Of a stretch of DNA of 64,000 bases, positions 8,121 through 15,882 are shown one piece after another. A program made the translations under genes and the position numbers. The notes beneath the pieces are model-generated. The model had not been told where the DNA came from and did not search any database. It saw only the letters and a list, made by a program, of their open reading frames with translations. Each line of letters opens with the position of its first letter. Within the stretch, counting starts at the first letter, position 1. This DNA comes from Nocardiopsis quinghaiensis (lineage in GTDB: Bacteria; Actinomycetota; Actinomycetes; Streptosporangiales; Streptosporangiaceae): positions 1 to 64,000 of the forward strand of contig NZ_VWVU01000038.1 of the NCBI RefSeq assembly GCF_008638365.1. The letters are read 5' to 3'.

Positions 8121-10697
8121 CTACCCCTCGACGGGATCGGGCAAAGTCACCTCGACGGTGAGCTCGGCGTCGTCGGTTGCCTGGAAGTCGATCCCGGCGG
8201 TACGGCCCGCGGCGGCGATGTCGCCACGGGCGGCGCGGGCGGCGTCGACCCGCTTGCCCGACACCCTGACGTGTTCGACCTCGGCCCGCATGGACAGTTT
8301 GGCCCCGGACTTGGCCTTGCGCACGGCGCGCAGCACCTCGGCGGTCGCGGACAGGACGGCCGGGTCACCGTCGGCGGCCGCCGTACGGTACTCGGCGGTC
8401 GCGGGCCAGCGCTGGGCGTGGACCGAGCCCTCCTGCCACCAGCTCCAGACCTCCTCGGCCACGAAGGGCACGAAGGGGGCGAAGAGCCTGTGCAGGGCGC
8501 CCAGGGCGATGAGCAGCGCGCTGCGGGCGGAGGCTCCCTCGGCGGAGTCGACGTCGTAGGCGCGGGTCTTGACCAGCTCCAGGTAGTCGTCGCAGAAGTC
8601 CCAGAAGAAACGCTCGGTGCGCTCCAGGGCCCGGGTGTGGTCGTAGGCCTGGAAGGCGGCGGTGGCGTCCTCCACGACGTCGGCCAGCGCGGCCAGCATC
8701 GCCCGGTCCAGCGGCTGGGTGACCCGCGCGGGGTCGGACGTCGCGCCTTCACCGGCCACGGACATGACGAACTTGCTGGCGTTGAGGATCTTGATGGACA
8801 GCCTGCGGCCGACCTTCATCTGGCCCTCGTCCATGGCGGTGTCGGTGCCCAGCCGCCCGCTGGCCGCCCAGTACCGGACCGCGTCGGAGCTGTACTTCTC
8901 CAGCAGCGCCAGCGGAGTGACGACGTTGCCCTTGGACTTGGACATCTTCTTGCGGTCCGGGTCCAGGATCCAGCCGGAGATGCCGGTGGTGCTCCAGGGC
9001 AGGGTGCCGTTCTCGAAGTGGGCCCGGACCACGGTGGAGAACAGCCAGGTACGGATGATGTCCTGGCCCTGCGGCCGGTAGTCCATGGGGAAGACCCGGG
9101 CGTACAGGTCCGGGTCGCGCTCCCAGCCGGAGGCGATCTGCGGGGACAGCGAGGAGGTCGCCCAGGTGTCCATGACGTCGGGGTCGCCCATGAACCCGTT
9201 CGCCTGCCCGCGCTGGTCCTCGGTGTGGCCCTCGGGCGTCTGCGAGCTGGGGTCGACGGGCAGCTGGTCCTCGTCCGGCAGGATCGGCTCGTCGTAGCGC
9301 GGGTTGCCGTCGGCGTCCAGCGGATACCAGACGGGGAAGGGAACGCCGAAGAAGCGCTGGCGGCTGATCAGCCAGTCGCCGTTCAGTCCCTCGACCCAGT
9401 TCTCGTAGCGGGCGCGCATGTGCTCGGGGTGCCAGGTGAGCTCGCGGCCGCGCTGGAGGAGCCGCTGGCGCAGGCCCTCGTCCCGTCCGCCGTTGCGGAT
9501 GTACCACTGGCGGGTGGTGACGATCTCCAGGGGCTTGTCGCCCTTCTCGTAGAACTTCACCTGGTGGGTGATCGGCGTGGGCTCGCCCACCAGGTCGCCG
9601 CTCTCGCGCAGCAGGGCGACGGTGCGCTCGCGCGCGGTGTGGACGGTGGCGCCGACGAGCGTGTCGTAGGCCTCACGGCCGGGTCCGCGATCCAGGCCCC
9701 TGGGCGGGTCGGCGATGACGCGTCCGTCCCAGCCGATGATGGGACGGGTCTCCAGCTGGAGCTCGCGCCACCAGGTGACGTCCGTGGTGTCGCCGAAGGT
9801 GCAGATCATGGCGATGCCCGACCCCTTCTCGGGGTCGGCGAGGCGGTGTGCCCTGACCGGGACCTCGACCCCGAAGACCGGCGTGCGCACGGTGGTGCCG
9901 AACAGGTCCTGGTAGCGCTCGTCGTCGGGGTGGGCGACCAGGGCGACGCAGGCGGCCAGCAGCTCGGGACGGGTGGTCTCGATGTGGACCGGGGCGCCGT
10001 CGGGCTTGTGGAAGGCGACCTTGTGGTAGGCGCTGGGGCGCTCGCGGTCCTCCAGCTCGGCCTGGGCGACGGCGGTGCGGAAGGTGACGTCCCACAGGGT
10101 GGGGGCCTCGGACATGTAGGCCTCGCCGCGGGCCAGGTTGCGCAGGAAGGCGCGCTGGGCGGCGGCACGGGAGTCGCCGTCGATGGTGGCGTAGGTGTGG
10201 CGCCAGTCCACGCTCAGGCCCAGGCGGCGCCAGATGGACTCGAAGACCTTCTCGTCCTCGGCGGTGAGCGTGTCGCACAGCTCGATGAAGTTGCGCCGGG
10301 AGACGGGGACCTGCCGCTTGGGATCGGGCTTGGCGGGCGGCTGGAAGTCCGGGTCGTAGGGGACCGAGGGATCGCAGCGCACGCCGTAGTAGTTCTGGAC
10401 GCGGCGCTCGGTGGGCAGGCCGTTGTCGTCCCAGCCCATGGGGTAGAAGACGGCCTTGCCGTTCATGCGCTGGAAGCGCGCGACGGTGTCGGTGTGCGTG
10501 TAGGAGAACACGTGGCCGATGTGCAGCGAACCCGAGACCGTGGGCGGCGGGGTGTCGATGGAGTAGACGTCCTCGCGGCTGCGGGTGCGGTCGAAGTGGT
10601 AGACGCCGGACTCATCCCATACGTCGACCCACTTCGCCTCGATACCGTCCAGCGAAGGCTTGTCGGGCATGCGGAAGGAATGAGAGCGGTTGGTCAT
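8121..10697 (-). CDS. valS: Valine--tRNA ligase
   Basis: Charges tRNA-Val with valine and edits threonine. The 858-residue class I synthetase has the HIGH-type motif in [19 protein letters not shown] near residue 50, an editing (CP1) domain containing [19 protein letters not shown], the KMSKS motif in [15 protein letters not shown] near 580, and an anticodon-binding domain. The wording [13 protein letters not shown] and [19 protein letters not shown] resembles the archaeal/rickettsial ValRS type rather than the common bacterial form, and no C-terminal coiled-coil arm is evident. The ATG at 10697 lacks a clear Shine-Dalgarno; an internal ATG at [14 protein letters not shown] is a second option. 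Confidence 0.93.
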   Translation of the reverse strand: MTNRSHSFRMPDKPSLDGIEAKWVDVWDESGVYHFDRTRSREDVYSIDTPPPTVSGSLHIGHVFSYTHTDTVARFQRMNGKAVFYPMGWDDNGLPTERRVQNYYGVRCDPSVPYDPDFQPPAKPDPKRQVPVSRRNFIELCDTLTAEDEKVFESIWRRLGLSVDWRHTYATIDGDSRAAAQRAFLRNLARGEAYMSEAPTLWDVTFRTAVAQAELEDRERPSAYHKVAFHKPDGAPVHIETTRPELLAACVALVAHPDDERYQDLFGTTVRTPVFGVEVPVRAHRLADPEKGSGIAMICTFGDTTDVTWWRELQLETRPIIGWDGRVIADPPRGLDRGPGREAYDTLVGATVHTARERTVALLRESGDLVGEPTPITHQVKFYEKGDKPLEIVTTRQWYIRNGGRDEGLRQRLLQRGRELTWHPEHMRARYENWVEGLNGDWLISRQRFFGVPFPVWYPLDADGNPRYDEPILPDEDQLPVDPSSQTPEGHTEDQRGQANGFMGDPDVMDTWATSSLSPQIASGWERDPDLYARVFPMDYRPQGQDIIRTWLFSTVVRAHFENGTLPWSTTGISGWILDPDRKKMSKSKGNVVTPLALLEKYSSDAVRYWAASGRLGTDTAMDEGQMKVGRRLSIKILNASKFVMSVAGEGATSDPARVTQPLDRAMLAALADVVEDATAAFQAYDHTRALERTERFFWDFCDDYLELVKTRAYDVDSAEGASARSALLIALGALHRLFAPFVPFVAEEVWSWWQEGSVHAQRWPATAEYRTAAADGDPAVLSATAEVLRAVRKAKSGAKLSMRAEVEHVRVSGKRVDAARAARGDIAAAGRTAGIDFQATDDAELTVEVTLPDPVEG

Positions 10698-10903
10698 GGG
10701 GCAATGGTAGTGCTCCCCGGGCCGTGATCGCTCCGGGTTTCCGCCCCTCACCCGAGGGTCGGAAACCCTGCCCCGGAGCGCTGGCGTGCGGGGTTGGCCC
10801 ACGCGCTCGGAGAGCGGACATGAAAGTATCTCCCCGTACGGACGGGAGGGTGTGCGCCGGGCGCGCATCCTCGGCCACCCCAACGGAAACGGTGAAGGAT
10901 TCG

Positions 10904-11182
10904 ATGGCTAAGAAGGACGGCGGTGACATCGTCCCCGCGCTCGTCGGGGCAGCGTCCGGGCTCGCGGCGCAGTTCCTCATGCGCAAGGCGCTGAACTTTA
11001 CCTGGGCCCGTGTGACGGGTGAGGAGCCGCCCACTGACGTGGACTCCCCCGACATCAGCCTCGGCCGCGCACTGAGCTGGGCCGTGCTGGCCGGTGTCGG
11101 CACGGAGGTGGCCCGGGTGCTGGCCGTACGCGCCGCCCGCGCGAAGCTGGTCGGCGCCGGCCCCGAGGAGCTGGACGTCTGA
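10904..11182 (+). CDS. DUF4235 small membrane-associated protein
   Basis: A 92-residue protein beginning MAKKDGGDIVPALVGAASGL. Two hydrophobic helices (about 10-28 and 55-75) flank a polar segment with WARVTGEEPPTDVDSPD, the layout of DUF4235 proteins of actinobacteria. Its function is unknown; it is probably an integral membrane protein. GTGAAGGA a few bases upstream of ATG 10904 is a strong ribosome site and decides the start. It is transcribed divergently from valS and converges on the DUF4193 gene. Confidence 0.8.
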   Translation: MAKKDGGDIVPALVGAASGLAAQFLMRKALNFTWARVTGEEPPTDVDSPDISLGRALSWAVLAGVGTEVARVLAVRAARAKLVGAGPEELDV

Positions 11183-11206
11183 CACCGGGGGCGCACCGCC
11201 CCCATG

Positions 11207-11260
11207 ACGACGGCGGGCGGCCGACCGCACCGGAGTGTGGTCGGCCGTCCGCCGTCGTTT
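11207..11260. terminator. Hairpin terminator after DUF4235 gene
   Basis: Twenty-base arms (11207-11226 and 11239-11258) pair with one G-T position around a 12-base loop and are followed by TT. It lies between convergent genes and can serve the + strand. Confidence 0.75.
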
Positions 11261-11398
11261 CCGCGACGCCCCCGGGTAGGGAGCCCGCGACCGCGGGTGC
11301 TCCACGCGTCCGCGAGCGTGCGGGGACGTGCTGACACCCGCCCGCGCGGGCGGGGCCGCCGGGAGGGACGGGGCCGGTTCAGGGGCCGTCCCGTCCGC

Positions 11399-11695
11399 TC
11401 AGGCGCACTCCTTGCAGACCAGCTGACCGGCGCGCTGCTCGGCGAGCTGGCTGCGGTGGTGCACAAGGAAGCAGCGCGAGCAGGTGAACTCGTCGGCCTG
11501 GCGCGGGAGTACGCGCACCGCGAGTTCCTCGCCCGACAGGTCTGCGCCGGGCAGTTCCATGCCCTCGGCAACCTCGTCGGGGTCGACGTCGATCGTGCCG
11601 GTGCCCTTGTCCACGCGCCGCGCCTGCAGCTCCTGGAGGCTGTCCTCGTTGATGTCCTCGTCAGTCTTGCGCGGGCTGTCGTAGTCGGTGGCCAT
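11399..11695 (-). CDS. DUF4193 zinc-ribbon protein
   Basis: Counterpart of Rv2699c; 98 residues. The N-terminal half is acidic and charged (MATDYDSPRKTDEDINEDS). The C-terminal half has CSRCFLVHHRS and LVCKECA, a four-cysteine zinc ribbon. It is almost universal in actinobacteria and found beside the dut/suhB block; the role is unknown, possibly nucleic acid or polymerase binding (inference). The ATG at 11695 has GGAG nine bases upstream. A longer start four codons up is possible but adds nothing conserved. Confidence 0.85.
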   Translation of the reverse strand: MATDYDSPRKTDEDINEDSLQELQARRVDKGTGTIDVDPDEVAEGMELPGADLSGEELAVRVLPRQADEFTCSRCFLVHHRSQLAEQRAGQLVCKECA

Positions 11696-12154
11696 CTCTG
11701 CTAACTCCATCCCCCTCGTTCAATGCCTCGTCGCGCGGGTGTAACGCTTGAGAGACCTTCGTTGTGCCCGATTCGGCCGATGAGTTTTCCCGGTGCCGGA
11801 GGACCGCGTCCCCTCCCGGGTCACTGTCCACAGGTCAGCAGTACTTTCACGGGGTCGTGACCGGAGACGGCCACGTGCGGTTACCGCCCAAGGATCGGTC
11901 CCCTGATGTACTACCCAACACCGGGCGTCTCGTAGACCTGGAAAACCCGTTTTCACCCATTCCGGACAAAACGCAAAGCGCTTCCCATGAGTGGGCAAAA
12001 ACCAGGACATGCCCACGTCAGGAGGCATTCTCTCCGTGTCCACGCCCGGGGAAGCATACACACCCGAGTTCGGCCCCCGTGACACAGGCGGGCGTGTCTT
12101 CGGACACGTATAGATACCACGAAGTACGGCAGAACGCAGCCTGGACCCTTGGGG
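11696..12154. other. Intergenic region upstream of DUF4193 gene
   Basis: About 460 bases between the histidine kinase stop and the DUF4193 start. It is less GC-rich than its surroundings and presumably holds the promoter of the DUF4193 gene. An open frame on the minus strand (11720-12085) has no protein-like composition and is not called. I see no hairpin or repeat that stands out. Confidence 0.5.
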
Positions 12155-13378
12155 CTAGGACGGAACGGGAAGGCAGACTGTGACGACGAGGCCTCCTCCG
12201 GCACGCGGCCAGGCGGTCACCACGCCCTCGTGCGCGCGCACCACCGACCGGACGATGGACAGTCCCAGACCGGCGCTGCGGCCCGAGCCGACCCTGTCAC
12301 TGGAGCCGCGGCGGAACGGTTCGAAGAGCCCCTCGATCTCGTAGGCCGGGATGACCTTGCCGGAGTTCTCCACCTGGACGGCGGGCATGCCCTCGTACAT
12401 GCCGCTGCGAACGGTGATCTCGCCGTCCTTGACGTTGTACTTGAGGGCGTTCTCCACGAGGTTGCCCACGAGCCGCTCCAGCAGGACGGGATCGCCGACC
12501 ACGGAGGCGGGGCGCAGGTCCTGGCGCAGGTGCAGACCCGACCCGGACAGCTCGCCCTCCAGCTGGCTGAGCACCGTCCCGGCGACCTCGCCCAGGTCGA
12601 CCCTGGCCCGGACCTCCAGTTCGCGATCGCTCCTGGCGAGGAAGAGCAGGCCGTCGATGAGGCGTTCGTGGCGCGCGTTGGTCTCCAGCAGGGTCTGTCC
12701 GACGCTCTTGAGGTCGGAGGAGACCTCGGGGGCGCTGAGCGCCACCTCCAGCAGGGTCCGGTTGATCGCCAGGGGCGTGCGCAGCTCGTGCGAGGCGTTG
12801 GCCACGAAGCGGCGCTGGCCGTCGAAGGCGCGGTCCAGACGCTCCAGCATGCCGTCGAAGGTGTCGGCGAGCTCACGGATCTCGTCGTCGGGCCCCGACA
12901 GGGCGATGCGCTCGTGCAGGGAGCGCTCCGACAGGCGGCGGGCGATGCGGGTGATCTTCTGCAGCGGGGACAGCGCCCTTCCGGCCACCGCGTACCCCAG
13001 GGCGACCGCGAGCAGACCCACCAGGAACAACGCGAGCAGGGAGAACCTGGTGACGTGGGTGAGGACCTCGTCGATGAGATACCGGTGGGTGATCAGCTCC
13101 GAGGCGGTGTCCTCGTCCAGGAGCGCGTTGAGCAGGACCGCGACGATCAGGTAGTTGACCAGGACCAGGACCGATCCCGCCGCGAAGAAGAGCATCCCGT
13201 AGATGAGGGTGAGCCGCGCGCGCAGGCTGAGGTTGTCGGTGAAGCGGTACACGCGCTCGGCCGCGGCCGAGCGCTCCCCGCCCTCGGGCGCGGCGGCGTT
13301 CAGGCGCCGCCACGTACCGGTGTCGCCGGGCCGGGTGGGTTCCGCCTGTCCCGGTTCGGAGCGGTCCACCGGTCTCAC
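12155..13378 (-). CDS. cutS: Sensor histidine kinase (CutS-like)
   Basis: Membrane sensor kinase of a two-component system, 407 residues. There are two membrane segments (about 57-85 and 112-134) with a short outside loop of about 26 residues, then HAMP, a HisKA domain with the phosphoacceptor in FVANASHELRTPLAI (H197), and a HATPase domain with ERLVGNLVENALKYNV and GLGLSIVRS. The GTG start overlaps the response regulator stop by four bases. Position between DUF4193 and suhB matches Streptomyces cutS, so the symbol rests mainly on synteny. The loop has no cysteine, unlike the cysteine-containing sensor loop I recall for Streptomyces CutS. Confidence 0.85.
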   Translation of the reverse strand: MRPVDRSEPGQAEPTRPGDTGTWRRLNAAAPEGGERSAAAERVYRFTDNLSLRARLTLIYGMLFFAAGSVLVLVNYLIVAVLLNALLDEDTASELITHRYLIDEVLTHVTRFSLLALFLVGLLAVALGYAVAGRALSPLQKITRIARRLSERSLHERIALSGPDDEIRELADTFDGMLERLDRAFDGQRRFVANASHELRTPLAINRTLLEVALSAPEVSSDLKSVGQTLLETNARHERLIDGLLFLARSDRELEVRARVDLGEVAGTVLSQLEGELSGSGLHLRQDLRPASVVGDPVLLERLVGNLVENALKYNVKDGEITVRSGMYEGMPAVQVENSGKVIPAYEIEGLFEPFRRGSSDRVGSGRSAGLGLSIVRSVVRAHEGVVTAWPRAGGGLVVTVCLPVPS

Positions 13379-14028
13379 AGCCGGTACCCCGCGCCGGGGA
13401 CGGTCTGGATGACGGGAGGGTCGCCGAGCTTCTTGCGCAGGGTCATGACCGTGACGCGGACGACGTTGGTGAAGGGGTCGGCGTTCTCGTCCCAGGCCTT
13501 CTCCAGCAGCCCCTCGGCGCTGACCACCGTTCCCTGGGCGCGCATGAACACCTGCAGGACGGCGAACTCCTTCGGGGTGAGGGGGATCTCGCGGCCGTCA
13601 CGGTGCACACGGTGGTTGGCCGGGTCGAGGGTGATGCCGTGGCGCTCCAGGACGGGGGGCAGCGGGGGCGCCGACCGGCGGCCCAGGGCGTGCACCCGGG
13701 CGATGAGCTCGGCGAAGGCGAAGGGCTTGGCCAGGTAGTCGTCGGCGCCGATGGTCAGGCCCTCGACCTTGTCCTGGACGCCGTCGGAGGCGGTGAGCAT
13801 CAGGATGCGGCCGTTGTAACTCTCCTGGACGAGGGTCCGGGCGACCTCGTCGCCGTGGACACCGGGCAGGTCGCGGTCGAGCACGATCACGTCGTAGTCG
13901 TTGACCGCGGTGTGCTCCAGGGCGGTGTCCCCGTCGTAGACCACGTCCACGGCCATCGCCTCACGCCGCAGTCCGACCGCCACGGTATCGGCCAGGACTC
14001 GTTCGTCTTCGACCACGAGTACGCGCAC
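13375..14028 (-). CDS. cutR: OmpR-family response regulator (CutR-like)
   Basis: DNA-binding partner of the adjacent kinase, 217 residues. The receiver domain has the acidic pair VVEDER, phosphoacceptor D51 in IVLDRDLPG, the switch threonine in LMLTAS, and K101 in LAKPF. The C-terminal winged helix (about 125-215) contains LTPKEFAVLQVFMRAQG and VRVTVMTLRKKLGDP. The GTG at 14028 is chosen because GAGAAGGA sits four to eleven bases upstream and the receiver fold starts at once. It is first in the operon and is preceded by the structured leader at 14067-14305. The orthology to CutR is inferred from gene order. Confidence 0.87.
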   Translation of the reverse strand: MRVLVVEDERVLADTVAVGLRREAMAVDVVYDGDTALEHTAVNDYDVIVLDRDLPGVHGDEVARTLVQESYNGRILMLTASDGVQDKVEGLTIGADDYLAKPFAFAELIARVHALGRRSAPPLPPVLERHGITLDPANHRVHRDGREIPLTPKEFAVLQVFMRAQGTVVSAEGLLEKAWDENADPFTNVVRVTVMTLRKKLGDPPVIQTVPGAGYRL

Positions 14029-14066
14029 GTTGTCCTTCTCAAGCGTTGGTGCGGGAGAGAGAGGGG

Positions 14067-14305
14067 GCCGCTGCCGGCGCATCCCCCAACACACCGGCAG
14101 CGGCGTTCTTGGTCCCGGCCGCGTCATCCGTTGTCCCACGAGCGGGGTAAGGAGACGGTAAACCCGCCGCGGCGGTCTCGTGCGACCTGCCGCTCTCCTC
14201 GCCCCGTGCGGACACGGGCGCTGGGCCGGGAGCTTCACTGCTCCCCTGAGCGCGGGGAGTCGCCGCCGGCGAATCCCCCAACCGCCGGCAGCGACTTAAC
14301 CCCGC
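14067..14305 (-). promoter_or_regulatory. Structured leader with twin hairpins, upstream of the response regulator
   Basis: Two strong hairpins lie in the leader of the cutR-like gene. The proximal one pairs 14067-14077 with 14094-14104 (11 perfect pairs). The distal one pairs 14259-14271 with 14083+200, that is 14283-14295 (13 pairs, one of them G-U only if the RNA is the minus strand), and is extended by a GCGGGG/CCCCGC outer stem (14252-14257 with 14300-14305). Both loops carry the same ten bases, GTTGGGGGAT in minus-strand sense. The proximal hairpin ends 39 bases before the GTG. I cannot assign it to a known riboswitch class. Confidence 0.55.
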
Positions 14306-14733
14306 ACATCTCAAATCTGACACATCAAGAATAAGAAACAAGTAAGCACAAGCCCTCACGCGCAAATGTGTCGTGGGACACCCTTGCCCGTTACTTGGCC
14401 ATCCGACACCCGGCCCGGTCCGGACGGCCGCACCCGCGTCCCTCCGCACACGCCCCGCCGCGGCCGCGGGGCCCTCCCGTCCCGTGGAACCGGCCGGCAC
14501 CGCACGAGAGGAGGTCACGGGAGGATTTCGCCAGGGGGCGGAGGTTTGGCGCGGGCCACGGTGCGGTACAGGTAGGAGATGCACGCGTGGACACCGGCCC
14601 CGGGCCGGACCGCGACGTGCACGCATGTCACAGGGACGTGACTACTTCGATCATGCGAACGCTGCGGCGTGCGCGGACGGATTCCGCACCGGTCCACGGC
14701 CGTGTACCGGTGCCTACCCCTGGAAGAGGTGCA
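14306..14733. other. Divergent promoter region
   Basis: The stretch 14306-14375 is unusually AT-rich for this genome and probably holds the promoter of the response regulator operon. The rest leads into the small gene at 14734. No further gene or repeat is supported. Confidence 0.5.
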
Positions 14734-14898
14734 ATGGGCGAGTTCCTCGCGGAGATCAAGGTCCGCATCAACGAGACCTACCGGTCGTTCCAGGCCGCTC
14801 AGGCCGAAGGGGACGACTTCCTCGCCGACACGCATGCGTCGGAGTTGGAGGATCTTTACCGCATCGCGGCTCGCAACGGCGTCGACACCTGCGCCTAG
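14734..14898 (+). CDS. Small conserved actinobacterial protein, 54 aa
   Basis: A short soluble acidic protein starting MGEFLAEIKVRINETYRSF, predicted to be mostly helical, ending [20 protein letters not shown] five to twelve bases before ATG 14734 is one of the best ribosome sites in the window. A similar small gene sits between suhB and cutR in Streptomyces, as far as I recall. Function unknown. A perfect terminator hairpin follows it. Confidence 0.75.
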   Translation: MGEFLAEIKVRINETYRSFQAAQAEGDDFLADTHASELEDLYRIAARNGVDTCA

Positions 14899-14903
14899 CT
14901 GAC

Positions 14904-14944
14904 CGGAGGGCGCGGTGGGACATGACCTCCCACCGCGCCCTCCG
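14904..14944. terminator. Bidirectional hairpin
   Basis: Perfect 17-base stem (14904-14920 with 14928-14944), arm CGGAGGGCGCGGTGGGA, seven-base loop, no T-tract. It lies between the converging small gene and inositol phosphatase gene. Confidence 0.75.
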
Positions 14945-14967
14945 TGTGTCCGGACCCGTGTTGCGCC

Positions 14968-15783
14968 TCAGCCGTCGGTGTCGGCCCCCAGCGGCGCCAG
15001 GAGCGTCCGCAGGGACTCCTGGAGCTCCGGGCGGCCGGCGATGACCAGGTCCTCGCTGGGCGGCCCGCCACGCAGGTCCCCCACACGCAGGCCCGCCTCG
15101 CTGGCGACCAGCCCGGGGGCGGCCCAGTCCCAGACGTGGAGTCCGCGCTCGTAGTAGGCGTTGACACGTCCCATGGCCAGTCCGACCAGGTCCACGGCCG
15201 CCGATCCTCCGCGCCGGATGTCGCGGACGCGCGGAACCACCTCCAGCAGGATCCTGGCCTGCTGGGCCCGGCGCTCGGGGAGGTACCCGAAGCCGGTGGC
15301 GACCAGGGCCTGGTCCAGCGGCACCGCGGGCGGGGCCTGGATGGTCCGGCCGTCCAGGCGCGCGCCTCCCCCGAGCACCGCCTCGTACATCTCACCGCGC
15401 CGGGGGACGTTCACCGCGGCCGCCACGACCACACCGTCGACCTCGGCGGCGATGGACACGGCCCAGTCGTGATGTCCGTACAGGTAGTTGACGGTGCCGT
15501 CGATGGGGTCGACGACCCAGCGCACCCCGCTGGTGCCGCCCTCGTCGTCGCCGCCCTCCTCCCCCAGGACGGCGTCGTCGGGGCGCTCGGCGAGCAGACG
15601 GGCCCGGATGAGGTCCTCCGTGGCCCGGTCCATCCTGGTGACGACGTCGGTGGGGCTGGACTTGGTGTCGAGCACGGTGATGCCCGCCTGTCCCTCCCTG
15701 GCGAGTTCCCCCGCCTCCGCCGCCACTCTCACGGCGAGGTCGCGCAGGCTCTCCCGGTCGGGTGCGGCGCCGGTGGTACTCAC
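14968..15783 (-). CDS. suhB: Inositol monophosphatase family protein
   Basis: Mg2+-dependent phosphatase, 271 residues, that probably releases inositol from inositol 1-phosphate, feeding mycothiol and phosphatidylinositol synthesis. Metal-site motifs are all present: LGEEGG, WVVDPIDGTVNYL near residue 95, and WDWAAPGLVASEAG near 215. The GTG at 15783 has GGGAGGA eight bases upstream. It is the counterpart of Rv2701c (suhB) in the same neighbourhood. Other sugar phosphates could also be substrates in this family. Confidence 0.88.
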   Translation of the reverse strand: MSTTGAAPDRESLRDLAVRVAAEAGELAREGQAGITVLDTKSSPTDVVTRMDRATEDLIRARLLAERPDDAVLGEEGGDDEGGTSGVRWVVDPIDGTVNYLYGHHDWAVSIAAEVDGVVVAAAVNVPRRGEMYEAVLGGGARLDGRTIQAPPAVPLDQALVATGFGYLPERRAQQARILLEVVPRVRDIRRGGSAAVDLVGLAMGRVNAYYERGLHVWDWAAPGLVASEAGLRVGDLRGGPPSEDLVIAGRPELQESLRTLLAPLGADTDG

Positions 15784-15882
15784 TGGATGTCCTCCCTGTC
15801 GTGGCGCGGTGTCGCGCGGGCTGCTCCCCGCACGCGGGTCCGGTCGGGCACCGCGGCGGCGCCCGACCGGTTCACGGACGGT

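Noticed and set aside
7911-10727. A 938-codon open frame on the plus strand opposite valS
   Set aside because: Its composition (G, V, H, D, Q rich) is the usual antisense shadow of a GC-rich gene, and valS motifs on the other strand are unambiguous. The same holds for long antisense frames at 503-2161, 14944-16815 and 56271-58661.
11720-12085. A 121-codon frame upstream of the DUF4193 gene
   Set aside because: No ribosome site, no recognisable domain, and the codon pattern does not fit the neighbours.
14067-14305. c-di-AMP (ydaO) riboswitch
   Set aside because: The twin, partly symmetric look suggested it, but the conserved GAACC and GGGGUGAAUCC-type segments that I would expect are not there.
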